Assembly: GCF_009905375.1 (NCBI RefSeq)
Contig: NC_133657.1
Span: 930,001 to 994,000 of the forward strand
Source of the DNA: Apium graveolens
Lineage: Eukaryota > Streptophyta > Magnoliopsida > Apiales > Apiaceae
DNA length: 64,000 nucleotides
Direction: 5' to 3'
Positions 24,735 to 34,917 of this stretch are shown one piece after another. Each line of letters starts with the position of its first letter. Within the stretch, counting starts at the first letter, position 1. The translations under genes were made by a program, and so were the position numbers. The notes below the pieces were generated by a model. That model searched no databases. It saw only the letters and a list, made by a program, of their open reading frames with translations, and was not told the origin of the DNA.

Positions 24735-25628
24735 TGGAAATGTAAAGGAGTAAGCAGAGAAATGGAAAGACAAAAATAAGGAATTGATGCTCATCTTTAT
24801 CTATGGAATAAAGCTACACTGGCACCTCCTACAGTCTTACTGCCGAAAAGTGGAGTGTGAAAGAAGAGGTCTTATGCCTGGAATCAAGCATGCATGTCAC
24901 TCCTACTGATCGAACAGAGTGTGATTCTGCTCGAGCACTGCCCCTTAAGTTCTGTTTCTATCTTCTCTGCTAATGAATTGTTACAAACTTTGACTGGTGT
25001 TAGAACAGTTTATAGGTTTTGTTTTCTCAGAAATGATCTATTGCAGAAATGATCTATTCAACCAGTTTCACATATTACCAGGAGAAAATGCAGTTAAATG
25101 CATTGTCAACTCTTCATCTTGAAGTTAAAAATGTCAATTATGAAATGTCACTGCAACAACCAACTGCTGAGGGTAATAGACAGACCGTGTTCTTAATAGA
25201 TTAAACTGCAATAATGTGATAAAAAGACGATGATTAGCAGTTCATCGATGATCAGTACACTGTACACATTGTGTTGTTGGTTGGTTTTGTCACATATTAG
25301 TCATTCACCTGATGGCCAAAACAACCTTAGTTATAGTGTCAACGAAATATATTCTTCATAGAAATGATGCAATAATGTTTTGCCAAATGGAACATGGTAC
25401 ATAAGCTAAGTACAGAAAAGAAATCTGATGGACTCCACACAATTTTTTTACTTGGAATAAAAGATAGGCTACACAATTTTTTACTTACTAGGAAAGCATA
25501 CTACTTGGTTAATTAATACATGTCGACACAAGGTCTAGAGGCAACTACTAGTAGTGAGCTCAGAGGACTGCTGAGCCAAGCTTATTCGCCATCTTGATAG
25601 AGTAAATTAAAAGAGAGCTGCAATAGAC

Positions 25629-25931
25629 TTAAGACTGATATTGCTTCAGGAGAGGAATGAGAGAGCCACTTAGGTGGAGGGACATGACTTCATTGGTGGA
25701 ACCAACAAGCTTTCCATTTATAAACACTGCTGGCACTCCCGGGCTATTGCATCCCATCCTTAACAGAGCCTTCTCTATCTCCCTACCCTCAGGGTCTTGA
25801 TCGATTTCATGAACCACGGGGTTTACCTTAATTTGATGAAAAAGCATGTGCACAGCATAACACAAGCAACATGTAGTCTTGCTAAAGATCACCACACCAT
25901 TCTCTGAGATCAATCGTGATATCTTTTCCAT
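25629..25931 (-). CDS. CC-type glutaredoxin 1, CEPD-like (active site CCLC)
   Basis: A small intronless thioredoxin-fold protein of 100 residues. ATG 25931 is used because the longer frame begins with GTG. Active site C21-C-L-C24 follows VVIFSKTT. The glutathione-site motif is GVPAVFI with the cis-proline, and STNEVMSLHLSGSL closes the fold. The C-terminus is LIPLLKQYQS: an LxxLL core but no ALWL-type end. The pattern SENGVVIFSK, EIDQDPEGREIEKALLRMG and LVGSTNEVMSLHLSGSL matches what I recall of the Arabidopsis CEPD/CEPDL class, phloem-mobile signals of nitrogen demand. This is family inference; no alignment was run. First of three tandem copies; a TATA box lies about 170 bp upstream. Confidence 0.93.
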   Translation of the reverse strand: MEKISRLISENGVVIFSKTTCCLCYAVHMLFHQIKVNPVVHEIDQDPEGREIEKALLRMGCNSPGVPAVFINGKLVGSTNEVMSLHLSGSLIPLLKQYQS

Positions 25932-26097
25932 TTTCACGATTTCTTACCTTGTATTACTATGATCAACCGAAAACAACTTTCCTAAAGAAATAATGTGTTC
26001 AGTTATGCTTCTAATGGGGAAGGAGATAGTATCTTTTGAAGGGGGAAACTGAGTTTGAAGCTTTAATTTGCTTGAACTTGGAGATATCGTTCTGCTC

Positions 26098-26105
26098 TAT
26101 TTATA
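26098..26105 (-). promoter_or_regulatory. TATA box of glutaredoxin 1
   Basis: Minus-strand TATAAATA followed by GAGCAG, about 170 bp before the ATG. The same TA-rich box plus GAGCAG(C)AT context precedes glutaredoxins 2 and 3. Confidence 0.65.
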
Positions 26106-26759
26106 ATCATCGTAAGGTGGGCTAATACATGCAGAAAAGAACATTCAAAAGCCAAATGTGCTGTTCTTAGATTCCAAAAACTACTAAAGTTACTTTTCAA
26201 GATTGATACTATTATTTATGTTCCACAGACTGATGAACAAGTTGGAAACTACGTATATACTGCTTTAGCATACTTGAACCAATCTACATTATAACTACTG
26301 GAAACATCTTATACGAGGACTACTCAGTACTTTTCTCCTTGCGCGTTCCTGAATACAAGGATCAAGGCATCTATGGATATGCTCGACACATACGTATGCA
26401 ACCTAATGACCGCAAGTTCAATATATGCAGATTTCATGGAATCTAATAATGTTGAAGAAAGTGTATAAGAAGTCAAATATTCAATAAAAAAGGTCAGTCC
26501 CAAGAGATTCTCGCAATTTACCTTGTTACTTGATTCTTTCATATAAATATTGATTTGTAAGTATGAATCTTTTCAGTTTGCACTTTTAAAACGTAAACCC
26601 CAACACTTAAACGTAAACACTAAGAATTCGTTATGTTACACTTAGCATGAGCATAAACTGTTAGTCTTCCATTTACATTTGAACATATTTGAATAGCAAA
26701 ACTCGTATATCAGAGTTATGCAAGGCTAGAAACCTATGCTAGAAATTACGAGTAATATT

Positions 26760-26867
26760 TGTTAAAGAGTATAAGATCCTGTTCGGGCCTTCCTCTACCA
26801 CCTTAAGGTTTTAGTGCGATTGGTTACTTAATTGAGGGGGAGTGTTAAAGAGTATGGTTACTTAACA
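26760..26867 (+). mobile_element. TRIM-like mini-retrotransposon (internally deleted)
   Basis: 108 bp. A first LTR starts TGTTAAAGAGTATAAGATC and ends GGTTACTTAA. Then comes a purine tract GAGGGGGAG (26834-26842) and a shortened second LTR, TGTTAAAGAGTATGG...TTACTTAACA (26843-26867). A perfect 5-bp target duplication ATATT flanks the whole. The primer-binding site is deleted in this copy but present after the LTR in the copy at 51291. Confidence 0.8.
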
Positions 26868-27634
26868 ATATTAAGCAGTGAATTGAACGGAGATGATTTC
26901 AACTAGTCTGTCTGTCGTATATAGTGACATTCCCCCCTCCCCCAGTGAATTATTTTCTCCTCTTTTTGATCCACCACTATATTCCGATCAATGCCTCAAC
27001 TCTAACTTTGGAATCTGGTGATTTCACTTGTCCTGTGTCAACTTGTGAGATCTTTTCGAAATTAACATTAATATTCTCTCATGATTCATATCAGAATATG
27101 GCAGGGACCATTTTTTTGTTCTTTGCTTGATTGTAACTACCATCACTAGTCTGTCTAACAAGTCCAATAGTGACTAAATTTCATTATCAGAGGTTCTTAA
27201 GAGAATCTAATAACAAAACCTGGAATATTACTACCAAATACAAAACCAAATTACAAATTAAAGTTAATGTAATATATTTAAAAAAAAGAAAAAAAGAAAA
27301 CCAAAAGTATATAACGAAACTGAAAGACAAAAGTAAGGTATTAGTACTCATCTTTAGCTTAGAATAAGATGCATTGGCTCCTCCAACAATGGAAAAATGG
27401 CGCATCCTATGCTAGTCACACACACGTCCCCGTCACTGAGGAAGAGATTGTGATCCTATTCTTGCACTGATTTTTGGCTCTGTTATTAAACCGCATACAC
27501 TAAGACAAGGGTTCATGAAAAAATTAGTCTTATGTTTATTTCTACCTCAAAGAGTTAAGCAAAAGAAACATTACAATAATATTAACTTTTGACATTAGTC
27601 TATTTTTGCTAGTGTGTCTTTCATATATCGTTAA

Positions 27635-27821
27635 TGTCAAGGAACCAGTCGCTCAGAGGAAGGTCCAACCGATCACGGGCGCCCATCTTTGGGGCATAAC
27701 TTTGCCTTCGTGCCACGATAAATCTTCCCGCTAGCCTGAGCTCAAATATCATGTCAATAAACCAGTCGCTCTAAAACCTCAAGGTGTTAAAGGAGAGTCC
27801 AATCGTATCTATATTCTAACA
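27635..27821 (-). mobile_element. TRIM-like mini-retrotransposon, two LTRs
   Basis: 187 bp on the minus strand. The 5' LTR is 27752-27821 (TGTTAGAATATAGATACG... to ...TTATTGACA). It is followed by a degraded primer site TGATATTTGAGCTC, a short internal region and a truncated 3' LTR from about 27680 to 27635. A perfect 5-bp target duplication GTTAA flanks it (27630-27634 and 27822-27826). Confidence 0.75.
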
Positions 27822-27988
27822 GTTAAATCTTCCTCTCGTGAATAAAAATTACAAGTATGAAACCAATTGTTGCGAGTAACATACAAAACCATTTTGTGTT
27901 CTTAATTAAACTGAATTTCTGTGAAGCATACAATCTTAGCAGTATCTTTCAGTTCTTCAAGGATGATTAATACACATTATGTAATTGG

Positions 27989-28061
27989 TGTTAGGTAACC
28001 AACTCTTCTAAAATCTTAAGGTGTTAGAGGAAGATCCTAATCGATCATATATCAATCAACA
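27989..28061 (-). mobile_element. Solo LTR of the TRIM-like family
   Basis: 73 bp, starting TG and ending CA. It contains the family core CCTTAAGATTTTAGAAG on the minus strand and is flanked by a perfect 5-bp target duplication ATTGG (27984-27988, 28062-28066). Confidence 0.8.
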
Positions 28062-28446
28062 ATTGGATCAGGAGGTTATTACGAGAACTTCTATATGATC
28101 AGATTTTTTAGCTGAACTGTCTTTCACCAGATGACCATAGCATCCTTTTAGAGTTAGAATTCTTTTGCTTATTAGAAAATGATGCAACAAAGTCCTCCAT
28201 GATGGTTATTGTACATAATGCGATATTCATTAAGGAATTCAAATGGACTACAGGTTCTTCTGACATAAATTAAAAAAAGAGACTACACAATCTCCTATTT
28301 GTGTTTCTTTACTAGGAAAATACAATACTTGCTTGATTAGTACATGAAGACACAGGGTACAAAGCCAACTACTTAATAGTGAACTCATTTAATTGCCGAG
28401 CCAAGCTTATTATCCATCTAAATAGAACTTAAGAGCTATGATAGAC

Positions 28447-28749
28447 TTAAGTCTGATACGGCTTCAACTGAGGAATGAGAGAGCCACTTAGGTGGAGGGA
28501 CATGACTTCATTGGTGGAACCTACAAGCTTTCCATTTATAAACACTGCTGGCACCGCGGGGCTATTGCATCCCATCCTCAACAAAGCCTTCTCAATTTCC
28601 CTGCCCTGAGGATCTTGATCGATTTCATAAACCACAGGGTCCACTCTAAGTTGATGGAAAAGAACGTTTACAGCATAGCATAAACAGCATGTTGTCTTGC
28701 TAAAAATCACAACTCCATTTTCTGAGGTTACTCGCATTATCTTGTCCAT
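28447..28749 (-). CDS. CC-type glutaredoxin 2, CEPD-like (active site CCLC)
   Basis: 100 residues from ATG 28749; the open frame extends upstream but the paralogues align from this methionine (MDKIMRVTSENG). Active site C21-C-L-C24. The cis-proline motif is AVPAVFI. The C-terminus LIPQLKPYQT has lost the second leucine of the LxxLL core seen in copy 1 and has no ALWL-type end. It differs from copies 1 and 3 by scattered conservative changes, and all thioredoxin-fold landmarks are kept. It lies in the second 2.8-kb unit with its TATA box about 210 bp upstream. Same inferred role as copy 1; probably functional. Confidence 0.93.
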   Translation of the reverse strand: MDKIMRVTSENGVVIFSKTTCCLCYAVNVLFHQLRVDPVVYEIDQDPQGREIEKALLRMGCNSPAVPAVFINGKLVGSTNEVMSLHLSGSLIPQLKPYQT

Positions 28750-28954
28750 CTTTTTGATTCTCAACTTAGTATATACTACGACCAACAATAAACAACTTTC
28801 AAAAGAAAATTAGTACTAAAAATTATTGTTTAGACTATGAAAAAAAGGTTTTTTCTAGGAAGATCTCAAGGGGGAAGGAGAGAAAGTATCTCGTCAAGGG
28901 GGAGATCAAGTTCGATGCTTTAAGTTGTTTGAACTTGAAGTTCTCATGCTGCTC

Positions 28955-28962
28955 TATATATA
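28955..28962 (-). promoter_or_regulatory. TATA box of glutaredoxin 2
   Basis: TATATATA followed on the minus strand by GAGCAGCAT, matching the context at copies 1 and 3. Confidence 0.65.
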
Positions 28963-31074
28963 AACGGCCGAAGGTAGACTACTGCATTCAGAAAAGAACC
29001 TTGAAAAGCCAATGTGCTTTTCTTAGATGCCAAAACTACTAAAGTTACTTTCAAAAGAGATACTATGTTCCGCAGATTAATGAACAAGTTGGTAGAAAAT
29101 ACATATATACTGATCAAGCATACTTGAACTCGTCTACATGAGACAGTTTTAAGCATTTATTTTGAGGTCTATTAAGTACTTTTCTCCTTATGCATTCCCT
29201 AAAACAAAGATCAAGGTATCAATGGTTAGGTTCGACAGATACATGTGCTAGTAGTGTCCGTGATTTCAATATATGCAGATCTCATGGAATCTAATTTATC
29301 TCCAAGAAAGTGTAAAAGATGTAAAATTTGATTAAGATGGTCAAGTCCAAAGGGATACTGAATATCATTTTGTTTGATTGGTTATTGTAAAGAGTGGTTT
29401 AACAAGTATGATGAGTCTTTTTAGATTGCACATTTATAACTTAAACCTCAACACTTTAACAAATAAAAACCTAAAATCATCTTGACATTGTATGAACTTA
29501 AACAATCAGATGGGGATATCTGTTGTTGCTTCCTAATGCTACACTGAGCATGTAAATAACCTGCAACAGACGACTTTCATTTTCGTTTGAACAAATTATA
29601 AAAGCAAAATTATTCACTAGTATACATGTTGATGACAATTGGGACTGCGATTAATATTAGCCAAAAACTTGAATGGAGATGAATTTTGGTGGTTTTAGAT
29701 GATTCAGAAGCCTGCACACCTAAAACTTAATGCTTTTCCTCTCACATGAGAGCAAGTCCCAGTGAATCCTTTCTTTGGATCCGCCACTGTATTCAGATGC
29801 ACGTCTCCATTTGTAACTTTGGAATCTGGTGATTGCACCTCGTCCTGTGTCAACTTGTCAAGTGAGATCTTTTCAAAATTACATATATATTCTCTCATAA
29901 TTCACATCAGAATATGGCAGGGACCATTTTGTTGTTCTTTTCTTGTATTACAACTACTATCACTAGTCTGTCCGACGACTCAAATCCAGAGTTAAAGATT
30001 TGTTTCAAAAAATAATTATTCAAGGCCTTTAACAGAATCTGATGACTAAACTTGGAACAGAACCACCAATCATAATTTTATGCAAATCAAAGCCAATGTA
30101 ATTTACAGACATAAGAAATGCAAAGGTAACAGTACATAAGGAAACCAAAGACAACGGTAAGGTATATAATGCTCATCTTTATCTCAGAATAAATCTGCAC
30201 TTGCACCTCCTACTGTAGCAAAGTGGAGCATATTTCCGTTTCCAACTACTTATTTTTTGTAAACGCAAGCTGAATTTTTATAGACGTCTCCTCGCCCCTA
30301 GCCACGCCAACAAATCCTTTTGGTTATGGTTCCAGCTTTTCTGCTATTGAACATTTAAATTGACGCGACCTTAATGAGCTGTTAAAACATCTTACAAGTT
30401 TAATTTTGGAAATGATCAACTGCAGAATTTTTTTAATACTCAAACAGCATGCTTCTGTTCTACCAGAAATTATCAGTAATTTTTTTGGTCAATTTTGTTT
30501 CTTGTGTACAAATCGAGTTGAATATGTGAGTTGCATTTCAACCCATATCTCTTGCATCTACTGTTAAATATTCCTCTTGTAGCTGTACTTCAGAATCTTG
30601 AAACTTGCTGCAGAGACCACTTTGAGGGCTCACGAAGAGCCTTTTTTTTGTGTTCTTGATTACTATTAGCTTATGCAATCAACACATGATTCCCAGCAGT
30701 GTCTTTTAATTTTTTTTACTGATAATTAGAAGGCATTATGCAGTTGGAACATAGCTTTTTATGTACAGATTTTTCACCAAACAGTCTTTCATTAAAATGG
30801 CCATAACATCCTTAGTTATAGTTTGAATGAAGTATGAACTCTATAAAAAAATGATGCAATAAAGTTAACACAAATACACCTTGCAGGTAAAGCTGAATTC
30901 ATTTAGGATTTCAAATGAACTACACGTTCTTCTGACTTCTACTAAAAAAGAGACTATACAATCTGCTGTTTATGTTTCGTCACTAAGGAAACTCCCTACT
31001 TGCTTAAATGCATGCAGACACAAGGTACAAAGACAACTACTTAATAGTTAGCTCAAAGAATTGCCTAGCCAAGC

Positions 31075-31383
31075 TTATACTTCAGACTGATATGGCTTCA
31101 GCAGAGGAGTTAAAGAACCACTTAGGTGGAGGGACATGACTTCATTGGTGGAACCCACAAGCTCTCCACTTATAAACACTGCAGGCACCGTGGGGCTATT
31201 GCACCCCATCCTTAACAAAGCCTTCTCAATTTCCCTACCCTCGGGATCTTGATCGATTTCATGAACCATAGGGTCTACTCTAAGTTCATTAAAAAGGAAG
31301 GTCACAGCATAACATAAACAACATGTAGTCTTGCTAAAGATCACCACCCCGTTTTCTGAGGTCATCCGCAGTATCTTGTCCAT
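31075..31383 (-). CDS. CC-type glutaredoxin 3, CEPD-like (active site CCLC)
   Basis: 102 residues from ATG 31383 (MDKILRMTSENG). The open frame continues upstream, but homology with copies 1 and 2 supports this start. Active site C21-C-L-C24 and the canonical TVPAVFI glutathione motif. Copy-specific changes include ISGELVGS, where the others have INGKLVGS (K to E next to the glutathione loop), and a two-residue longer C-terminus, LTPLLKPYQSEV, with an LxxLL core and no ALWL end. Third tandem unit; TATA box about 210 bp upstream. Confidence 0.93.
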   Translation of the reverse strand: MDKILRMTSENGVVIFSKTTCCLCYAVTFLFNELRVDPMVHEIDQDPEGREIEKALLRMGCNSPTVPAVFISGELVGSTNEVMSLHLSGSLTPLLKPYQSEV

Positions 31384-31592
31384 CCTTACGATTCTTTGCT
31401 TAGTATATACTATGATCAGTAAAAAGCGAATTTTTATAGAAATCAAGTATTAACTTAAGTTTTTTAGACTAGCAAATTTTAAATAGGCTTTTTTGCTAGG
31501 AGGGAACCAAGGGGAAGGAGAAAGTATCTGATGAAGGAGGAAATTGATATTGAAGCTTTAAATTGCATGAACTTTGAATTTTCATGCTGCTC

Positions 31593-31602
31593 TATTTAAA
31601 TA
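31593..31602 (-). promoter_or_regulatory. TATA-like box of glutaredoxin 3
   Basis: Palindromic TATTTAAATA followed on the minus strand by GAGCAGCATG, in the same position as the boxes of copies 1 and 2. Confidence 0.5.
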
Positions 31603-32060
31603 CAACCAAAGGTGGACTACTGCATTTGCAAAGAACATTTAAAAGAAAAAAATGCTTTTTTAGATGCCAAAAAAATACTCAAGCTACTTTTTAAGATAAC
31701 TATAAGTTTATGTTCCACAGAGTGATGAACAAGTTGGACTACTCAGCACTTTTCTCCTTGTGCATTCCTGAAAACAGTGAGCATGGCATCAATGGTTGGT
31801 TTCAACACGTACGTGTGTAACTTAGTGACCATAAGTTCAAAATTTGCAGATCTTGTGGAATTTAATAATTTCCAAGATAGTGTAAAAGTTGTAAAAAAAT
31901 TCGATAGAGATGGTTAAGTCTCAAGAGATTCTCATAATCATCTTTCGGTCTGTTCTTATCTTGAATCTTTTCATTTTTCACATTTATGACACAAACCTCA
32001 GAACTTAAACCTAAACAATATTAATAAACCTTTAGATTATGTAAAATTTGGCCACTCTTC

Positions 32061-32915
32061 TTTATAGATTATGCAGACAGACTAGGCTGTATCTGAAATG
32101 ATTTTTCGGGAGGAAGTGATTAAATAAAGAAGCAAGTTATATCAGTAAAGATAGAGTTGTAATTGTAAATTTGTATAATGGATTTGATTTGTTTCCTTAT
32201 GTTTTCTAATCCAAACCTGGTTGTGAAGGCAGTTACATTGATGTCCTCGGATGCAATATTTAGCTTTTTATGATTGAATTTTGTAATCTTAGCCTCTAGA
32301 CCAGAAGATAACATAAGTACAAGGTGAAGAAAGAGTACAGTTTCTAGTTTCTACATTACAATAGAGTGCATCTATGCTGTCAACATATTCACAATTGTTG
32401 TTGTAGCTATGCATATGTATGATTAAGAATTGTAGCATAACGGAGTCCAACATTTTATGAACAATATGATATGAAAGTAGACGGGGCAGACTAGAGGATT
32501 TTTCTAGCTTCGTCTTAGTTTCTTTTTCAGCAGTAGTTAAATGCACTTGGCTTCAGATAAGCAACTATCAGTTGCTAAAGTCAGGTGCTACAGAAGATTA
32601 CTACTCCTTTCTTTACGGAGTCCTGAAGATTTTTGTAAGCACCATCACCGAAATGTTGCCTAACCATGCACATAAACATAAGAAATACATGGTAACATCT
32701 AAAAACACAGAAGGGAAGGGGGACAGAGGTGACTCTGAGATTCTGTTTTATATACAAAATCGAAATTACAAGAATATGTAATTTCGGAAGACACTTTCAT
32801 CAGCTGTCCTAAGCCACATTTAAGAAAACAACTCATAAATTATAACTTCTCACCAGAGCTAACAACTAGAGAAATCCCCGGTGCAACCTCATTTATGAAA
32901 TATTTAATATTTGAG
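32061..32915. other. Spacer between glutaredoxins 3 and 4
   Basis: Holds short frames only, none with recognisable domains. The part nearest 32900 is the 3' flank of glutaredoxin 4. Confidence 0.5.
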
Positions 32916-33233
32916 TTACAATTTTGAACGAACATTCCAACTGGCTTGGATGAGCTTGTCTTTTAGAGACCCATGTACATGTAGAGATATGACATCTTTG
33001 GCAGAGCCTATAAATTTTCCTCCTATGAAGACCGCTGGGACAGAAGGAGTACAGCCTAGCCTTTGAAGAGCGTATTCCATCTCCATCCCATTTGCCTCCT
33101 GATCAAGTTCATGAACCGCGGGGCTTGCACCAAGTTCATAAAAGAGTGCCTTAATGCTATGGCACATGCAACACGAGCTCTTGGTAAATATCACTGCAGC
33201 CTTCTTTGATACAAGGTCTCTTATTGTATCCAT
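32916..33233 (-). CDS. CC-type glutaredoxin 4 (active site CCMC, altered C-terminus)
   Basis: 105 residues, ATG 33233, intronless. Active site C21-C-M-C24 after AVIFTKSS; glutathione motif SVPAVFIGG; helix SAKDVISLHVHGSL. It is the only member of the five-gene CCMC/CFMC group here that keeps the second cysteine. Its C-terminus departs from its paralogues: they end EAKAIWF, but here a 6-bp in-frame loss gives QASW. The stop is also lost, so translation runs on six residues (NVRSKL). In Arabidopsis the hydrophobic ALWL-type end is needed for ROXY1 function and TGA-dependent repression, so this copy may be altered in partner binding. Core fold intact. Confidence 0.92.
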   Translation of the reverse strand: MDTIRDLVSKKAAVIFTKSSCCMCHSIKALFYELGASPAVHELDQEANGMEMEYALQRLGCTPSVPAVFIGGKFIGSAKDVISLHVHGSLKDKLIQASWNVRSKL

Positions 33234-33393
33234 TATGCTAAGAAATTGAGTTTTCTAAATAGGAAATGGTGTAATGCAACCGGAAACTAGGTCTAGGAAC
33301 CTATAGTATTACAGAGAGTTATATAGTCTCTGAATTTGAAAGGTAAAAGGACAGCTTGTGTGTGGTGGTGGCCGTTGAGATTTCATCACAGCA

Positions 33394-33401
33394 TATTTAT
33401 A
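33394..33401 (-). promoter_or_regulatory. TATA box of glutaredoxin 4 with conserved upstream block
   Basis: Minus strand reads TGACCTTAGCGAGCCGC then TATAAATA. Nearly the same block precedes the TATA boxes of glutaredoxins 5, 6 and 9. Confidence 0.7.
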
Positions 33402-34319
33402 GCGGCTCGCTAAGGTCATTGGCATATTTTTTAATCCATAAAATAGAAAATTAACAATAAAATTAATGTATGAAATGCAGAAGAATAAGTTCTATTAGAT
33501 ATTTGTCCGGATAAGTAAAATGCCAAATGTGCTAAACTATTAGAGTATAATGTATGATCCTATTGGGGTCTGCCTTTAACACCTTAAGGTTTTACATGGA
33601 CCGGTTACTCAACATGGTATCCAGAGCTCGGGTTGGCAGAGGACTCAGGTAGAATCATGGCATAGAAAAAGAGTGCATAAAAAATTGGGTGAAGAAAGGG
33701 GAGGAAGGTGGGATATATTCTTCTGATTTCTAGAAAATGCTTTGTCAAGAGGGACACTTTCGGTGAAAGAAAACAAATATAATTGTCTCTTGATAAGGGA
33801 TAGAGATAAAAAATGTTCTCAGATGTTAACGTAGTTGTATTGTTTGCGGAGAATTTGAGGATTCCTATGGTAATTACTAAATATGTCCTTGTTTGTATTC
33901 GCCAGAGGCCAAAACTTAAATAATGCCGGCCAAAGTTAAATGGTCGAATAAGTTGCAGATGAATTCAATACAATGATTCATTTTATTGCCATTGCAAGAT
34001 GCAGCACTCTAATATTTTATTTGCATTCATACAAAACAGTCAAGAGGATCAAACAAATAGCAGAACGGATATGAACAGCGCCTAGTATACAACAAAAATC
34101 TGAAACTAATGATCTCATTTCAGAAGACTTGGCGTATAGGTCCAGATGTGTGTGTTTAATAGATTTTCTATAGTGAGATTTTTTCGACGTTTTTCCTTCC
34201 AATTTACTTCAAAGAAACTTTGCAATGTTATTTCAAAATGATATAAGACTGTAGGTGCTAGTGCTAATATTAAGGAAAATTAACTCTCGTTAGTTCACAT
34301 TATGTATGAATTAAGGTGT
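33402..34319. other. Spacer between glutaredoxins 4 and 5
   Basis: Upstream flank of glutaredoxin 4, including a segment (GAGGAAGGTGGGATATATTC, near 33706) conserved upstream of glutaredoxins 5, 9 and 10, a TRIM-like copy at 33536, then the 3' flank of glutaredoxin 5. No other gene is supported. Confidence 0.6.
33536..33628 (+). mobile_element. TRIM-like LTR plus primer site
   Basis: A diverged LTR with the core CACCTTAAGGTTTTA and the end GGTTACTCAACA, followed directly by TGGTATCCAGAGCTCGG, a Met-tRNA primer site with one extra C. The second LTR is not recognisable. Confidence 0.6.
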
Positions 34320-34628
34320 CTACAACCAGATAGCTTTGGCTTCGATGAGCTTGTCTTTTAGAGACCCGTCTACATGTAAAGATATGATGTCTTTGGCAGA
34401 GCCTATATAGTTTCCACCTATGAAGACTGCTGGGACAGAAGGATTACAACCTAGCCTTCGGAGAGCATATTCCATCTCCCTTCCGTTTGCAACTTGATCA
34501 AGTTCATGAATTGCGGGGCTTGCACCAAGTTCATAAAAGAGCGTCTTAATGCTATGGCACATGAAACACGAGCTCTTGGTAAATATCACTGCAGCCTTCT
34601 TTGATGCAAGGTCTCTTACCTTATCCAT
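34320..34628 (-). CDS. CC-type glutaredoxin 5 (active site CFMC)
   Basis: 102 residues from ATG 34628 (MDKVRDLASKK). A longer open frame exists, but all paralogues start here. Active site C21-F-M-C24: phenylalanine replaces the second cysteine that defines the CC type, through a TGC to TTC change; the CxxC pair is kept. Glutathione motif SVPAVFIGG; C-terminus EAKAIWL, an ALWL-like end. The TATA box lies about 150 bp upstream. A 9.47-kb Copia element begins 290 bp before the ATG, separating the core promoter from the upstream flank, which resumes at 44387. By family it binds glutathione and acts with TGA factors. Confidence 0.92.
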   Translation of the reverse strand: MDKVRDLASKKAAVIFTKSSCFMCHSIKTLFYELGASPAIHELDQVANGREMEYALRRLGCNPSVPAVFIGGNYIGSAKDIISLHVDGSLKDKLIEAKAIWL

Positions 34629-34774
34629 AGTGCTAAGATATTTGAGCTTTCTAATTAGAAAAATGGCGTACTGCAACTAGAAACTAGAAAGCTATAGTAT
34701 AGAGAGTAATGTAGTTTTTGAAGTACAAGGCAAGCTTGTCTGTAGTGGTGGACATTGAGCTTTCATCACTGCAT

Positions 34775-34781
34775 CTTTATA
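34775..34781 (-). promoter_or_regulatory. TATA box of glutaredoxin 5 with conserved upstream block
   Basis: Minus strand reads TGACCTTAGAGAGCCCC then TATAAAG. The Copia LTR starts only 136 bp further upstream. Confidence 0.65.
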
Positions 34782-34917
34782 GGGGCTCTCTAAGGTCATT
34801 GACAGATTATTTAATCCGTAAAAGAGAAAAATTAACAATAAGATAATTGCCTGAAACGCAGAAAATGCAAAGTTCTATTAGATATTGTTCAGATAAGAAA
34901 AATGCCTTGGAAGATCT

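Larger units (their letters stand above)
24070..32060 (-). repeat. Three tandem units of about 2.8 kb carrying glutaredoxins 1-3
   Basis: Units begin near 24070, 26960 and 29765. Each starts with a segment containing GGAATCTGGTGATT, CTGTGTCAACTTGT and GAGATCTTTTC, then ATATGGCAGGGACC (or a close variant). It continues through a 3' flank, a CCLC glutaredoxin on the minus strand, its promoter and a distal segment containing CACTTTTCTCCTT. Homology runs through coding and non-coding parts with many substitutions and indels, so the duplications are old relative to the insertions inside them. Apart from the features listed separately, the spacers hold no recognisable gene. Confidence 0.85.
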
